A DNA stretch of 64,000 nucleotides. It comes from Methylobacillus glycogenes JCM 2850 (GTDB taxonomy: Bacteria > Pseudomonadota > Gammaproteobacteria > Burkholderiales > Methylophilaceae). The notes under the pieces were generated by a model. The model saw only the letters and a program-made list of their open reading frames with translations, was not told where the DNA came from and did not search any database. Below are positions 7,604 through 17,195 of this stretch, piece by piece (within the stretch, counting starts at the first letter, position 1; each line of letters opens with the position of its first letter). The stretch lies in assembly GCF_000617925.1 (NCBI RefSeq), contig NZ_BAMT01000001.1, forward strand, positions 558,001 through 622,000, read 5' to 3'. A program made the translations under genes and the position numbers.

Positions 7604-9403
7604 GTGAATATTCGTTCCTATCCCTTGCTGCGTTGTCTTTTGCTCTACAAGCGCACCCCGGTGCGCTTCTGGCTCTCGGCGGCCCTGTTTGCCCTGGCCA
7701 ACCTCATGCTGGCCTGGCAGCAGGGCATGATTGCCAAGGCCGTGCATGATGTAGAGCAGGGCGTGGCGGTGGTGGTAGATAGCACGGGCGGGCTGGATGT
7801 CAGCGTGGCATTGCACTGGCTGTTTATTATCGTGGATATCGCCACTGGTCGTGCGCTGATCATGTATTTTGTCGGCTGGCTCTCGCTGGTGATACAGCAA
7901 GATTTACTCGGCCATTTGCGCGAGATGATTTTGGTGCAGGTGCAGCGCCTGGATTTGGCTTACCACTGGCTGCACGGCGCGGGGGAGATAGTCACGCGCA
8001 CCACGCGTGATGCTGACAAGCTGCGCGATGCCTTGATCAGCTTTTGGCGGCAGGTGGTGGATACCTCTTTTATTGTCATTGCCGCGGTAGGTTTTCTGTT
8101 CTGGTATCACCCTTTGCTTGGGGTAGGCCCTTTGCTGCTGACGCTGACGGGTTTTTATATTCTGTTCCGCCAGACTGATCATCTGGTGCAACTGGATAGA
8201 GCGGTGGGCCAGGCGTTTGATGGTGTTAATCAAGACCTGACTGAAGGCGTGAATGGCGTGCGCGTGATCAAGGCGTTTGGTCTGGAAAGCAGCCGTGTGC
8301 AGCGTTTTGAAGGTCAGGTGCGCTTCTTTGTGCAACAGGCTTTGGAAGCCCTGGCATATTCCTGCAGCCGTATTCCCATTCCGCAGTTTGTCGTGGGCCT
8401 GGGGCAGGTTTGGGTGCTGGGCGTGGGGGCTTATCTGGTTTCACAGCAGCAACTCAACTTTGGTGAGCTGGTTGCCGCTTTGCTGATGGCCACCACCTTG
8501 GTGTTCCGCGTTGAAGGCGTGGGCCGGGTGATGCAGGTGTTTGCCGATGCACGTTCATCTGCCGGGCGCATCTGGGAGCTGCTGGATGCGGTGCCGGAAA
8601 TCACAGGCGGCAATGCCGCGCTGACCGAGCAACGTCCGCTAGGCATCAGCCTGCACAACATCAGCGTATTACCCCCAGGCGGTGGCAATGCCGTGCTGCA
8701 AAATTGCAGCCTGCAACTCAAGCCTGGCGAGGTGCTGGCGCTGGTTGGTGCTACTGGCTCGGGCAAGAGCACGTTGGCCAGCCTGCTGCCCAGGCTGGCA
8801 GATGCTGATAGCGGGCATATCACACTGGATTCTGATGTGAATGGCATCAACACCCAGCAAGCCTTGAATGAACTCAAGCTGGAAGATGTGCGCAGGCAAA
8901 TCCATGTGGTGCCGCAAGAAGGCTTTTTGTTCTCGGACACTCTGGCAGCCAATCTGCGCCTGGGTGCAGAGCAGGCCAGCGATGAGGATTTGCTGTGGGC
9001 CTTGCGCATGGCCGCCGCCGATGATGTGCTGACGCGGCTTAGCGATGGCCTGCAAACCAAGATAGGCGATAGAGGCGTCACCCTCTCCGGCGGTCAGCGT
9101 CAGCGTATTTGCCTGGCGCGCGCGCTGGTGAGTCATCCTGCCATTCTGGTGCTGGATGATGCCACCAGTGCGCTGGATGCCGTGACCGAGCGCCGGGTGT
9201 TGAACAATATCCGCAATCTCAAGCAGGAGCGTGGGCAGGCGGTCTCGGTGCTGATGATCGCCAGCAAGCTTTCTACTATTTTGCTGGCCGACCGTGTGCT
9301 GCTGCTGGCTGGCGGCAAGATTATTGCCAATGGCAGCCATGCGCAGTTGGTGGCAGAAAGTGCTGAATACCGTGAATTGTTGGGGATAGAAGATGGCGAG
9401 TAA
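7604..9403 (+). CDS. ABC exporter half-transporter A (non-canonical Walker B)
   Basis: A 599-residue fusion of an exporter-type membrane domain (six helices, residues about 15-310) with an ATPase domain: Walker A GATGSGKST, Q-loop VVPQEGFLFSDT, signature TLSGGQRQR, Walker B ending VLDDATSALD. The catalytic Glu after Walker B is Asp here. Its partner encoded at 9393 has a normal Glu but a degenerate signature, the reciprocal asymmetry of heterodimeric exporters such as TM287/288. The start codon is GTG. The 3-prime end overlaps the partner gene by 11 bases. Paralogous to the protein from 19311-21095. The substrate is unknown; drug, lipid or waste-product export are all possible. Confidence 0.88.
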   Translation: MNIRSYPLLRCLLLYKRTPVRFWLSAALFALANLMLAWQQGMIAKAVHDVEQGVAVVVDSTGGLDVSVALHWLFIIVDIATGRALIMYFVGWLSLVIQQDLLGHLREMILVQVQRLDLAYHWLHGAGEIVTRTTRDADKLRDALISFWRQVVDTSFIVIAAVGFLFWYHPLLGVGPLLLTLTGFYILFRQTDHLVQLDRAVGQAFDGVNQDLTEGVNGVRVIKAFGLESSRVQRFEGQVRFFVQQALEALAYSCSRIPIPQFVVGLGQVWVLGVGAYLVSQQQLNFGELVAALLMATTLVFRVEGVGRVMQVFADARSSAGRIWELLDAVPEITGGNAALTEQRPLGISLHNISVLPPGGGNAVLQNCSLQLKPGEVLALVGATGSGKSTLASLLPRLADADSGHITLDSDVNGINTQQALNELKLEDVRRQIHVVPQEGFLFSDTLAANLRLGAEQASDEDLLWALRMAAADDVLTRLSDGLQTKIGDRGVTLSGGQRQRICLARALVSHPAILVLDDATSALDAVTERRVLNNIRNLKQERGQAVSVLMIASKLSTILLADRVLLLAGGKIIANGSHAQLVAESAEYRELLGIEDGE

Positions 9404-11230
9404 TCCAGTACCGGCAATCCGGGTGATGTCTGATATTGAGCTGGAGGAAATGCTCGCCAAGCAAAAGCTGCAACGCAGCATGTTCTGGCGTTTATTGCCG
9501 CTGCTGCGCCCGGTCAGGCATTTTGTGCTGGGCGCGGTGCTGGCCGAAATTGTGCTGGTGACGCTGGTGTTTGCACGGCCCTTGCTGATAGAGCAGGTGA
9601 TAGATCACGGCCTGGTGCGTGACCTCACAGGCGCTTACAGCCTGGATACGCATATCCTGGCCTGGGTGCTGGCGGGGATGTGTGTTTCCTGGGCCGGGCG
9701 TTTTGGTCTGGCTGGGGTTTCGCAATATCTCTCAGGTTCCGCTGCCATACGCCTGCTCAACAGCTTGCGCGTCAGCGTGTTTAATCATGTGCAGCACTTG
9801 AGCGTGGGTTATTTTGACCGCACCAAGTCTGGCCGCATCGTCTCACGCATAGATCGTGATGTAGATGCGCTGGAGCCATTGCTGATTCAGGGGCCGCCCG
9901 AGTTTCTCTCGGCCATGCTGCGCAGCGTGCTGGCGGGCATATTGCTGTGGCTGACTTCACCAGTGCTGTTCTTTAGCCTGGCTTCTATCATCCCCTTGCT
10001 GCTGCTTTCTACCTGGCTGTTCAAATACCTGGCGCAAAGCAATTACGCCCGGGTGGCAGAAAACCGTGCGCGCTTCACCGCGCATCTGGTGGAAACCGTG
10101 GCCGGGGTGCGCATGATCAAGCAAACCGGGCAGGAAGACAGCAACCGTGACCGTTACCGTGTATTGATCCGCGACTTTATCAATGCCTTGATCCGCAACA
10201 CTTTAATGTCAGGCTGGTTTACGCATTTCACCAGCATTTTGACCACGCTGGGCATGATGCTGCTGATTGTGTTTGGCGGACGTGAAGTGGCGCTGGGGCA
10301 TATCAGCTTTGGCCAGATGGCCGCCAGCATGTTTTATGTGTTTATGTTCCTGGGGCCACTGCAAGAGCTGGGTGATCTGTTTGAGCGCTATATCAATGGC
10401 GTGGCCTCGGCGCAGCGTATTTTCTTGATGCTGGATACCCAGGCCGAGATACGTGACCCGGAACAGCCGCAGCCGTTTGAAGACATACGCGGTGAGGTGG
10501 AGTTTAAGGATGTGGTGTTTTCCTATCACCCGGAAGCGATTAATCCGGTGATCAGAAACCTTAATCTCAAGGTCAATGCAGGCGAGGTGCTGGCGATAGT
10601 GGGGCCTACCGGGCATGGCAAAAGCACGCTGGTGCAATTGCTGACGCGCTTTTATGAAGTGCAGGGCGGGGCGGTGCTGGTTGATGGCAAGGATGTGAAA
10701 TCAGTGAGCAGCATGCCTTGCGCCGCCATGTAGGCGTGGTGCTGCAAGACAATGTGCTGTTTAGCGGCAGTATCTTGGATAATCTGCGTCTGGCACGGCC
10801 GGGCGCGAGTGAGGCGGAGTTGATAGCAGCGGCAGAAGCGCTGGGCGTGCATGACATCATCAGCCGCTTGCCGCATGGCTACCATACCGAGGTGGGGGCT
10901 TTGGGCAGCCACTTGAGTCATGGTCAGCGCCAACTGGTGTGCCTGGTGCGGGCTTACTTGGCGGACCCAACGATTTTGATTCTGGATGAAGCCACTTCGG
11001 CGGTGGATATCCAGACCGAGCGCAAGATACAACATGCGCTGCGCCGCCTGTGCGAAGGCCGTACCGCCATTATCATTGCGCACCGTTTAGCCACCATACG
11101 TGATGCTGACCGCATAGCGGTAATCCGTGAGGGGCAGGTGGTGGAGCAGGGCGCGCATAACGCGCTGATGCAGCAAGGCGGGCATTACGCCGAGCTTTAC
11201 CATGCTTATGAGGCCGGGCAGGAGTTTTAG
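9393..11230 (+). CDS. ABC exporter half-transporter B (degenerate LSHGQ signature; frame broken near 10711)
   Basis: A membrane domain (about residues 35-330) plus an ATPase domain with Walker A GPTGHGKST, Q-loop VVLQDNVLFSGS, signature LSHGQRQ in place of LSGGQ, and Walker B LILDEATSAVD. It completes a heterodimer with half-transporter A. The frame breaks after VDGKDVKSVS; the next frame reads QHALRRHVGVVLQDN, so GTGAGCAGCATG probably was GTGAGCCAGCATG (one C lost). Corrected length is about 612 residues. Close paralogue of the protein at 17477-19321, sharing the N-terminal block DIELEEMLAKQKLQRSMFW almost residue by residue. Confidence 0.88.
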
Positions 11231-11279
11231 CGTTGGGCGGGTAGTCCAGGTTTATAAGCTAAAAGCTATAACCTAAAAG

Positions 11280-12659
11280 CTAGAGCTGCAACAGTTTGAG
11301 TTTGGACTTGCTGATTTGCTTTTGCAGCAGCTTGTAGGTATCAAGGTCAAAGCTGAACTGCAGCCGGGTTTCGCGCAGGCTTTCCAGCCCGGCTTCATCG
11401 CTGACGCTGCGAGGTAGCACCAGTGCTCAAACACATGAATCACGGATTTATCCTGGCCATGCTCTTGTATGCCGAGCTTGCCAGGATAAGGCCAGGATTT
11501 GAGCTGATGGCTGATCAGCGCCTGCTTCAACCGCAGATAATGCAGCGCTGGTGCCTCCTTGCCGCAACATACGCCTTTACAGCGTTTTAACTGCTGCGAA
11601 AAACAAGCCCCAGCCCCCGGTTCCAGCCCCAGCGCCTGTGGGCATAATTGATGCGCCTCGGCTATCTGCCGCAGCGCGGCTATGGCCTGGCGCTTGCTGC
11701 GATAAGTGCCAAATAACTCACCCAGCGCATCCGGCTGGGTTTCGTTGAGGTCTGCCAGGTTTAACAAGGCTGAGCCGCTGGGTCAGGGCTTAGCTGCCAG
11801 GCGCAAAGCTGGCGCTCGCGGCGCAACTGGCGGTTATGAATAGGCTGACGCTCCTTGATCAGCCGCGCCTCCAGCAGCAAGGCACCAAATTCACCTGCGG
11901 TTTCTATCCATTCCACATGTTTGATTTCCTGCGTGATGCGCATGCCACGCGCACGGCTATGGTCGCTATTAAAATGCGAGAGCACACGGGAGCGGATATT
12001 GGTGCTTTTGCCTACATAAAGAGGCAGCGCATTCTCGCCATAAAACAGATACACCCCAGGCTGCTCGGGCAGGTCATCCAGTAATTGCGCATCCAGCCCC
12101 AAAGGCAGGGACTGGCTCTTGAGTAGTTCCGCAGCGGTGGCCTCCAGCTTCACCATGCCATGCTCACGCGCGGCTACATCAAGAAAAGCTCCATTACCTC
12201 CACATCACCCATGGCCCGGTGACGCGCCGAGCAATGAATGGCATGGCGCGCAATAATCGCATCCAGCCCATGGCTTTTGTGCTCAGGGTAAAGCAGGCGC
12301 GAGAGCTTCACCGTGCACAACACCTTTTGCCGCAGCGTAATGCCCAGGCGCTTGAACTCACTCTTGAGAAAGCCATGGTCAAAACGCACGTTATGCGCGC
12401 ACAGCACCGCGCCATGCAGATGCTCCAGCAACTCATGCGCCACATCCTTAAACAAGGGCGCATCTTTCACCATTTCATCATCAATGCCGGTAATGCGCTG
12501 TATGAAAGGCGTGATATGCATTTCAGGGTTCACCAGCGTCTGCCAGCGCTTTACCTCTATACCGTTTTCATAACGCACCAGACCTATCTCGGTAATTCTG
12601 TCGCTGACGGCAGTGGCACCAGTGGTTTCAAGATCTAGCAATACATAAGCAGGCAACAT
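11280..12659 (-). CDS. DEDDh exonuclease fused to a GIY-YIG (Cho/UvrC-like) nuclease (three frame breaks)
   Basis: The N-terminus is a DnaQ/ExoX-like exonuclease: DLETTG, later CAHNVRFDHGFL, and HRAMGDVEVM carrying the DEDDh residues. It is followed by a GIY-YIG domain with GVYLFYGENALPLYVGKS and EARLIKE, as in Cho and the N-terminus of UvrC, then a C-terminal region with clustered Cys residues (CFSQQLKRCKGVCCG). This fusion is common in betaproteobacteria, annotated as a PolIII-epsilon-like protein, and probably acts in DNA repair. Breaks lie near 12170 (T-run), 11765 and 11408 (CTCGCAGC from CTCGGCAGC). The last 45 codons read GLESLRETRL to KSKLKLLQL and stop. It is convergent with the ABC exporter operon. 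Confidence 0.82.
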
Positions 12660-12740
12660 GGGCAGGGCATCAAAGTGAGTTGAACATCAGGCAGGGGTGA
12701 TTCAAGCGTAATTAAACCACGGTATAGCCAGGCATTTTAA

Positions 12741-12768
12741 AGCATGCTGTACATCTGTACAGCATGCT
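12741..12768. repeat. 13-bp near-perfect palindrome
   Basis: AGCATGCTGTACA (12741-12753), TC, TGTACAGCATGCT (12756-12768). The two-base centre makes it either an operator-like dyad or a cruciform. It lies upstream of the exonuclease gene (minus strand), about 80 bases before its ATG, so it could control that gene. Confidence 0.7.
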
Positions 12769-12797
12769 AATGGGGGCAAGGTGGGGCGTCTATGTTA

Positions 12798-12860
12798 AAT
12801 CGCTGCTTAATTGAATCACTGCTAAGTTGAATCACTACTTGGCCAAATCACTACTGATCA
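12798..12860. repeat. Degenerate 16-bp tandem repeat, four units
   Basis: Units AATCGCTGCTTAATTG, AATCACTGCTAAGTTG, AATCACTACTTGGCCA and AATCACTACTGATCA follow head to tail in the gap 12660-12905. No gene is seen in this 246-base gap. Confidence 0.75.
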
Positions 12861-12905
12861 TTTCTTAGAGATATCAGCCAGAGCGTTGAGCATAACTGCA
12901 AGCCC

Positions 12906-13208
12906 TCAATGCGGTTCAACCTTGGGTTCCGCCAGCGGGGTTTCATCAGGCTCTACTTTCTTGGCATCCACCCCATCTTTCACCAGCGGCGCGGTCATCC
13001 ACTTGCTGGTGTTGTTATCGCCATCGGCCTTGGCCTCAGCTGCACGCTGCTCCAGGTGCCGCGCCTGCGCTTCTATATCGGTGCGTGCAGGCTCAGGCAA
13101 GGGCGGCTCTGGGCCTATCACGCGGTAAATCCCCACCCCGGCCAGCACCGCCAGCAACAAGGCCAGCAAGGTGCGCTGTAAAGGGCTAAAACGGCTTTTT
13201 GTGCTCAT
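12906..13208 (-). CDS. Hypothetical single-pass membrane protein
   Basis: A 100-residue product: a short basic N-terminus (MSTKSRFSPLQR), one membrane helix (about residues 13-31, LLALLLAVLAGVGIYRVIG), then a charged, proline-rich periplasmic or cytoplasmic tail with an Ala/Glu helix (EAQARHLEQRAAEAKADG). GGAGCCT precedes the ATG. I do not recognise the family. Codon usage resembles its neighbours and the ORF is bounded by short intergenic gaps, so it is likely real. Confidence 0.55.
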   Translation of the reverse strand: MSTKSRFSPLQRTLLALLLAVLAGVGIYRVIGPEPPLPEPARTDIEAQARHLEQRAAEAKADGDNNTSKWMTAPLVKDGVDAKKVEPDETPLAEPKVEPH

Positions 13209-13450
13209 GCTAGGCTCCTTAGATTATTTTATTGATAGACATCTGCAAACTTTTACGACCATGAAGTCAGCACAAGGTGCCCGTTTATTCAGAGGCAGGG
13301 TTTGGCAAGCATGGGTGAGGCTGAGGGTGTTAAGCCAGACTTAGGCTGGGCATGGCTGCGCACTGACAGCAGATTCGGCCTATACCTAACTACAGATGGA
13401 CAAGCGCAGGCTTAAGCTGAAACCGTGTTAAACAAACTTAAGGAAACATC

Positions 13451-13639
13451 ATGCCAGCCAAATCCCAAGCCCAGCAAAAAGCCGCAGGCGCAGCGCTTGC
13501 AGCCAAGCGTGGCAAGGTCAGCAAGAGCAGTCTTAAGGGTGCCTCTAAGACGATGGAGAAATCCATGAGCCAGAAAGAATTAAAGGAGCTGGCTTCTACC
13601 AAGCGCAAAGGCAAACCTGAACATGTTGCAAAGGGGTAG
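13451..13639 (+). CDS. Small basic DUF3008-family protein
   Basis: A 62-residue, Lys/Ala-rich protein beginning MPAKSQAQQKAAGAALAAKR and ending near STKRKGKPEHVAKG, both typical of the DUF3008 family. AAGGAAACATC precedes the ATG. These small proteins are widespread in proteobacteria and of unknown role; the composition suggests a nucleic-acid-binding or stress-related protein. It stands alone, with AT-rich non-coding DNA downstream. Confidence 0.8.
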   Translation: MPAKSQAQQKAAGAALAAKRGKVSKSSLKGASKTMEKSMSQKELKELASTKRKGKPEHVAKG

Positions 13640-14219
13640 TGTTGTAGTGTGAGTAGGGGCTCATCGCACTGTACGAGTGAATTTCTAATTTTCTGAAATC
13701 GCACAATTATGCTAACTATTTACGCGCATATAAAAACTGCCAAGCGATAAGCAGTGATTACATATTTCAGATTCACAAAAAGCTATATTGCGACTCAATC
13801 ATAGATTAACCAAGTCCATCCAAGCTAATTACCTATGATGGGGTATATCTGATAATTACCGACATACGCACATAGCGTTAAAACAGACTCTAGTCGTGAC
13901 AATATTTTTCTAATAAGGCCAAAGTGCAAAAATTGACTAAATCAATATATCATTAATCACCAAATGGTAATTGTTTGATATTGATAAAATATTCGCATGC
14001 TCACTTTGAGGGGATGGCCGATAATTAATGCCCTTCGTATGAGCGTAAATAGTTTTATTGTTTGAGAATTAAGTTGGATTTTTATAAAAATTTCAATTTA
14101 ATAGACTTCAAATGATACTTGTATTCAATTAATATTTCGTGCGTTTAGAAAGGTTGTAGATAAATAACTAACTAAACAAAAAAATAATACGAAGTTTAAT
14201 TAAATATTCAAGGGGAATT
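13640..14219. other. 580-base AT-rich gap without a gene
   Basis: Base composition falls clearly below that of the surroundings (runs such as ATTTTTATAAAAATTTC). No ORF, tRNA, clear hairpin or insertion-sequence end could be made out. It ends with AAGGGGAATT, the Shine-Dalgarno region of the next gene. Confidence 0.6.
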
Positions 14220-14744
14220 ATGAGCAAGAGCATTATCCAGCTAGCCGCTGTGCTAGCTGTTGTATCCACTGTGTCTGGTTGCGCTACCATCACCAAAGAC
14301 GCCTACCAAAATATCCAGATCGAAACTTATTCTGCAGACAACAAGCCAGTAAAAGGAATAGAGTGTGTCGCTCGCAACGATAGGGGGGAGTGGAAAACAT
14401 ACACTCCTGGCTCACTCAATGTTCATAGGTCAGGCGAGAATTTATCAGTGCGTTGTGCAGTTGATGGCCAATTAGATGGCAATGGCACTGTGGTTTCACG
14501 CGCTAATGGCGGCATGTACGGAAACATTATTTTTGGTGGCGGTATTGGTGCCATCATAGATCACAACAAGGGTACGGCTTATTCCTATCCTGGCTGGATC
14601 AAGGTGCAAATGGGCGAAAACCTTGTCTATGACCGTAAGGACGAAGTTGAAAATCAAATTCTACTTGGCAAAAAGTCTGATGGTACTGTTGTGAAAGAAG
14701 TTACTACAGCTAAAACCGCTACTGCTGAAAACGCAGCAAAATAA
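14220..14744 (+). CDS. Putative lipoprotein
   Basis: A 174-residue protein with a lipoprotein signal peptide: MSKSIIQLAAVLAVVSTVSG then Cys-21 (lipobox VSGC). The mature part contains a glycine-rich hydrophobic segment (GNIIFGGGIGAIIDHNKGTAYSYPGW) that resembles glycine-zipper outer-membrane lipoproteins. The start is fixed by AAGGGGAATT just upstream. It is followed by a strong terminator, so it is monocistronic. The AT-rich upstream region suggests possible acquisition. No function is assigned. Confidence 0.75.
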   Translation: MSKSIIQLAAVLAVVSTVSGCATITKDAYQNIQIETYSADNKPVKGIECVARNDRGEWKTYTPGSLNVHRSGENLSVRCAVDGQLDGNGTVVSRANGGMYGNIIFGGGIGAIIDHNKGTAYSYPGWIKVQMGENLVYDRKDEVENQILLGKKSDGTVVKEVTTAKTATAENAAK

Positions 14745-14768
14745 AGTGTTTCAGTAAGGAGTGAATAG

Positions 14769-14797
14769 AAGCCGACTTATGTCGGCTTTTTCTTTTA
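14769..14797 (+). terminator. Rho-independent terminator of the lipoprotein gene
   Basis: AAGCCGAC, TTAT loop, GTCGGCTT, then TTTCTTTT: an 8-bp stem with a T-rich tail. Confidence 0.85.
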
Positions 14798-14985
14798 CTG
14801 CGGTTTTAAAGCTAAAACAAAACATCATCATGAGATGGCTAGCTAGGTAATTGCTGAAAAAACGGTGCCACTGATGCAAGTTCGAATGCAGGTAAATTTT
14901 CAAGAGAGGTCGAAAAGAAGAGAAGTCGATAATCAATACTAATTTAACGCGGGGGACATTCGCGCTGAATTATTAGCCAATAATG

Positions 14986-15019
14986 AAAAAGGCCAGTGCA
15001 TTTGCACTGGCCTTTTTTT
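14986..15019. terminator. Bidirectional terminator of tRNA-Asn
   Basis: GGCCAGTGCA (14991-15000) and TGCACTGGCC (15003-15012) form a 10-bp stem, flanked by AAAAA on the left and TTTTTTT on the right. It ends the tRNA transcript on the minus strand and could also stop transcription arriving from the left. Confidence 0.88.
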
Positions 15020-15022
15020 ATC

Positions 15023-15098
15023 TGGCTCCCCGACCTGGGCTCGAACCAGGGACACACGGATTAACAGTCCGTTGCTCTACCGACTGAGCTATCGGGGA
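15023..15098 (-). tRNA. tRNA-Asn (anticodon GTT)
   Basis: The reverse strand folds as a 76-base tRNA: acceptor TCCCCGA pairing with TCGGGGA, D-arm GCTCAGTCGGTAGAGC, anticodon arm ACGGACTGTTAATCCGT with anticodon GTT, T-arm with GGTTCGAGCC, and an encoded CCA end (TGG at 15023-15025 on the plus strand). A promoter lies just upstream and a terminator just downstream, so it is a single transcription unit. Confidence 0.97.
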
Positions 15099-15113
15099 AT
15101 CGATGAAGGCCGT

Positions 15114-15141
15114 ACTATAAAGCTCTCAGGGGTATGGTCAA
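15114..15141 (-). promoter_or_regulatory. Sigma-70 promoter of tRNA-Asn
   Basis: On the minus strand TTGACC (-35), a 16-base spacer and TATAGT (-10) end about 15 bases before the first tRNA base. Confidence 0.8.
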
Positions 15142-15336
15142 CAAGTTTCGCCATTTTTTTATGATTATTTTAGGGCGCTTTTTCAGCTGATTTTGACGCG
15201 CTGAATTTTTCCTTTTTGAATCAATACTTCTCGCTAATGCCGGGCTTGAGTTTGGCTTGCGGGCCATGTGAAAAAATTTTCTGGTTTTTTTCTCGCATGC
15301 CCTTATGCGCGCCCCTCGTGCCCACCCACGCCAGGC

Positions 15337-15363
15337 AAAAAAATGCCCGCTGAAGCGCGGGCA
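15337..15363 (-). terminator. Terminator of the peroxiredoxin gene
   Basis: On the minus strand TGCCCGC, six-base loop, GCGGGCA, then seven T. It begins 15 bases after the corrected stop codon of the peroxiredoxin gene, which supports that corrected end. Confidence 0.88.
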
Positions 15364-15377
15364 GGGTGGTTTGCAGT

Positions 15378-16017
15378 TTATTTATTGGGCTGCGGGGTGA
15401 GGCGCAGGTAAGGTTTGACGGCCTTATAGCCTTGGGGAATTTCTCTTTCAGCACTTCGGGTCGGTAATCGACGGCACAATCACTACGTCATCGCCATCCT
15501 GCCAGTTGGCGGGGGTGGCCACGCTGTGGTATTCGGTCAGTTGCAAAGAATCGATCACGCGCAGGATTTCGTTGAAGTTGCGGCCTGTGCTGGCGGGGTA
15601 GGTCAGCGTCAGGCGGATTTTTTTCTTTGGGTCTATGATGAATACTGAGCGCACGGTGGCGGTGGTGCTGGCATTAGGGTGTATCAGGTCATACAGCTCT
15701 GCTACCTTTCTATCCTGATCGGCGATGATGGGGAAGTTGACTTCTGTGCCCTGGGTTTCATTAATATCGCTGATCCAGCCCTTGTGTGAATCTACCGGGT
15801 CTACCGACAGCGCAATGGCTTTGACGTTACGCTTTTTGAATTCGCCCGCCAGTTTGGCGGTGGCACCCAGCTCTGTGGTGCACACCGGGGTGTAATCGGC
15901 AGGGTGTGAGAAGAAGATGCCCCAGCTGTCACCCAGCCATTCGTGGAAGGATAGTTTTCCTATGCTGGAATCCTGTGTGAAGTCAGGCGCGGTATCGCCT
16001 AAACGTAATGTAGCCAT
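15378..16017 (-). CDS. 1-Cys peroxiredoxin, Prx6 type (two frame breaks near the 3-prime end)
   Basis: The peroxidatic motif HPADYTPVCTTELG holds the catalytic Cys near residue 46, and the protein follows the Prx6 pattern (APDFTQDSSIGKLSFHEWLG; PKKKIRLTLTYPASTGRN). It reduces hydrogen peroxide and organic peroxides. As read, the frame stops after VIVPSITDPKC. Restoring one C near 15452 gives EVLKEKFP, and one G near 15434 gives GYKAVKPYLRLTPQPNK and a stop at 15378, the normal Prx6 ending. The corrected protein is about 213 residues. It is transcribed towards the tRNA, next to the DszB-like gene, and peroxide defence would suit a flavin-monooxygenase pathway. Confidence 0.88.
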
Positions 16018-16084
16018 GTTGATCTCCTGTTTTTGTTCCGGGGGTAACAGGCCTGAGGTCTGGCGTGCCGCTCAGGCCCAAAAA

Positions 16085-16118
16085 ATAAGGCAGTCCCAGA
16101 TGTAGGACTGCCTTATTT
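16085..16118 (-). terminator. Inverted repeat after the DszB-like gene
   Basis: AATAAGGCAGTCC (16085-16097) and GGACTGCCTTATT (16106-16118) make a 13-bp stem with an 8-base loop. It follows the stop of the minus-strand gene at 16165. On the minus strand the 3-prime flank is TTTTTTGGG, so it works as a terminator. Confidence 0.8.
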
Positions 16119-16164
16119 AACCACATGAAGTTAAGGCTTGATATGGTTGTTTGTTATAAGCTTA

Positions 16165-17195
16165 TTAGGCGGCTTTTTTAGCAGCACCGCTCAGCACAGC
16201 AGCCAGTGGTGCTGGGTCTATCCAGGCTTTAACGTCAAAGTCTGCCTTGATGAAACCCCACTCCAGCAGGAAGTTTTTGTAGCCTTCCAGCGCTTCTATC
16301 GATTCAGCGCTGAGGTCTGTACCCTGGCGCAGATGAATGTCGTTGCCATAGGCCTTGCGCACGTATTCGTCATTAGAGCCGCTTTCTTTGGCGATATAAG
16401 CCACGGTTTCAGCTTCATGAGCGGCAGCCCAATCACCCGCATCCACAATACGGCTGAGGAAGCGTGCTACCAGGTCAGGGCGTTGCTTGAGGAACTCGGC
16501 ATCAACCGTGATAGGACGTGGTGCGCCATTGTTGGCACGTACGCGGGCATCAGGGTGCTGGCGTACATCATAAATAATGGTCAGGCCATTGGCTTCAGCG
16601 GCTTCATAGCCACGTGCGCCCTTGGTGAAAATCACATCTACCTTGCCGCTCTTCAGCGCTTCCAGTTCTGTGGCATAGGCGGTGCGTACACCTGCGCCCC
16701 AGCCTGCGGTTGGGGCGGATTGTGGCACTTCAAAATCAATCAGCTCAACGTCTTTGTGGGTCAGGCCTGCGGTTTCCAGGGTGACGATAATGCCGCGCAG
16801 GGCGCTGGCACGTTGGTGATCAATGCTGATGCGGTTTAATGGCAGCGCAATGCGCTTGCCTTTGAGGTCCTTGGGTTCCTTGATGCCGGATTCTGGCAGC
16901 GCCAGTATCAGCTGGGCTTCGTCCACCCAGTTGAGGCCAATTACTTTGGTATCTGTACCATTGGCACGCGCCAGATGGCGGGCACATTGCCGCCCTGGCG
17001 GAAGGAGTGTGGCAGTTTGTGATCGTAGTGGGATTCACGCAATGCTGCGTCCTGGGTTTCTTGCAGGGTGTTGATGGTGATGCCATCGTTGGCGAATTCC
17101 TGCTTGAACCAGTCCTGACGCGCAGCCAGGCCCAGCGGAGTAGGAACGGGGCAACGTGTGTACCAAATGCTGTCTATGCTTGAATCTTGTGACAT
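16165..17195 (-). CDS. DszB-like sulfinate desulfinase (frame broken near 16975)
   Basis: About 343 residues after correction, with the periplasmic-binding fold of the SsuA/DszB superfamily but no signal peptide (it begins MSQDSSIDSIWYTRCPVPTP), so it is cytoplasmic. Rhodococcus DszB uses Cys-27 in a CPVP context, His-60, Arg-70 and Gly-73. Here the same elements are Cys-15 in CPVP, His-56, Arg-66 and Gly-69, with identical His-Arg and Arg-Gly spacing. This argues for C-S cleavage of a sulfinate with sulfite release, not ligand transport. The break is in ATCTGGCGCGTG (one G lost from TGGGCGCGT); the corrected frame reads AIWARANGTDTKVIGLNWVDEAQL. AGGAGA precedes the ATG, and a sigma-54 promoter lies 115 bases upstream. 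Confidence 0.75.

Noticed and set aside
16138-16839. Plus-strand ORF of 233 codons
   Set aside because: It is antisense to the DszB-like gene, which has family motifs, a Shine-Dalgarno sequence and a promoter.
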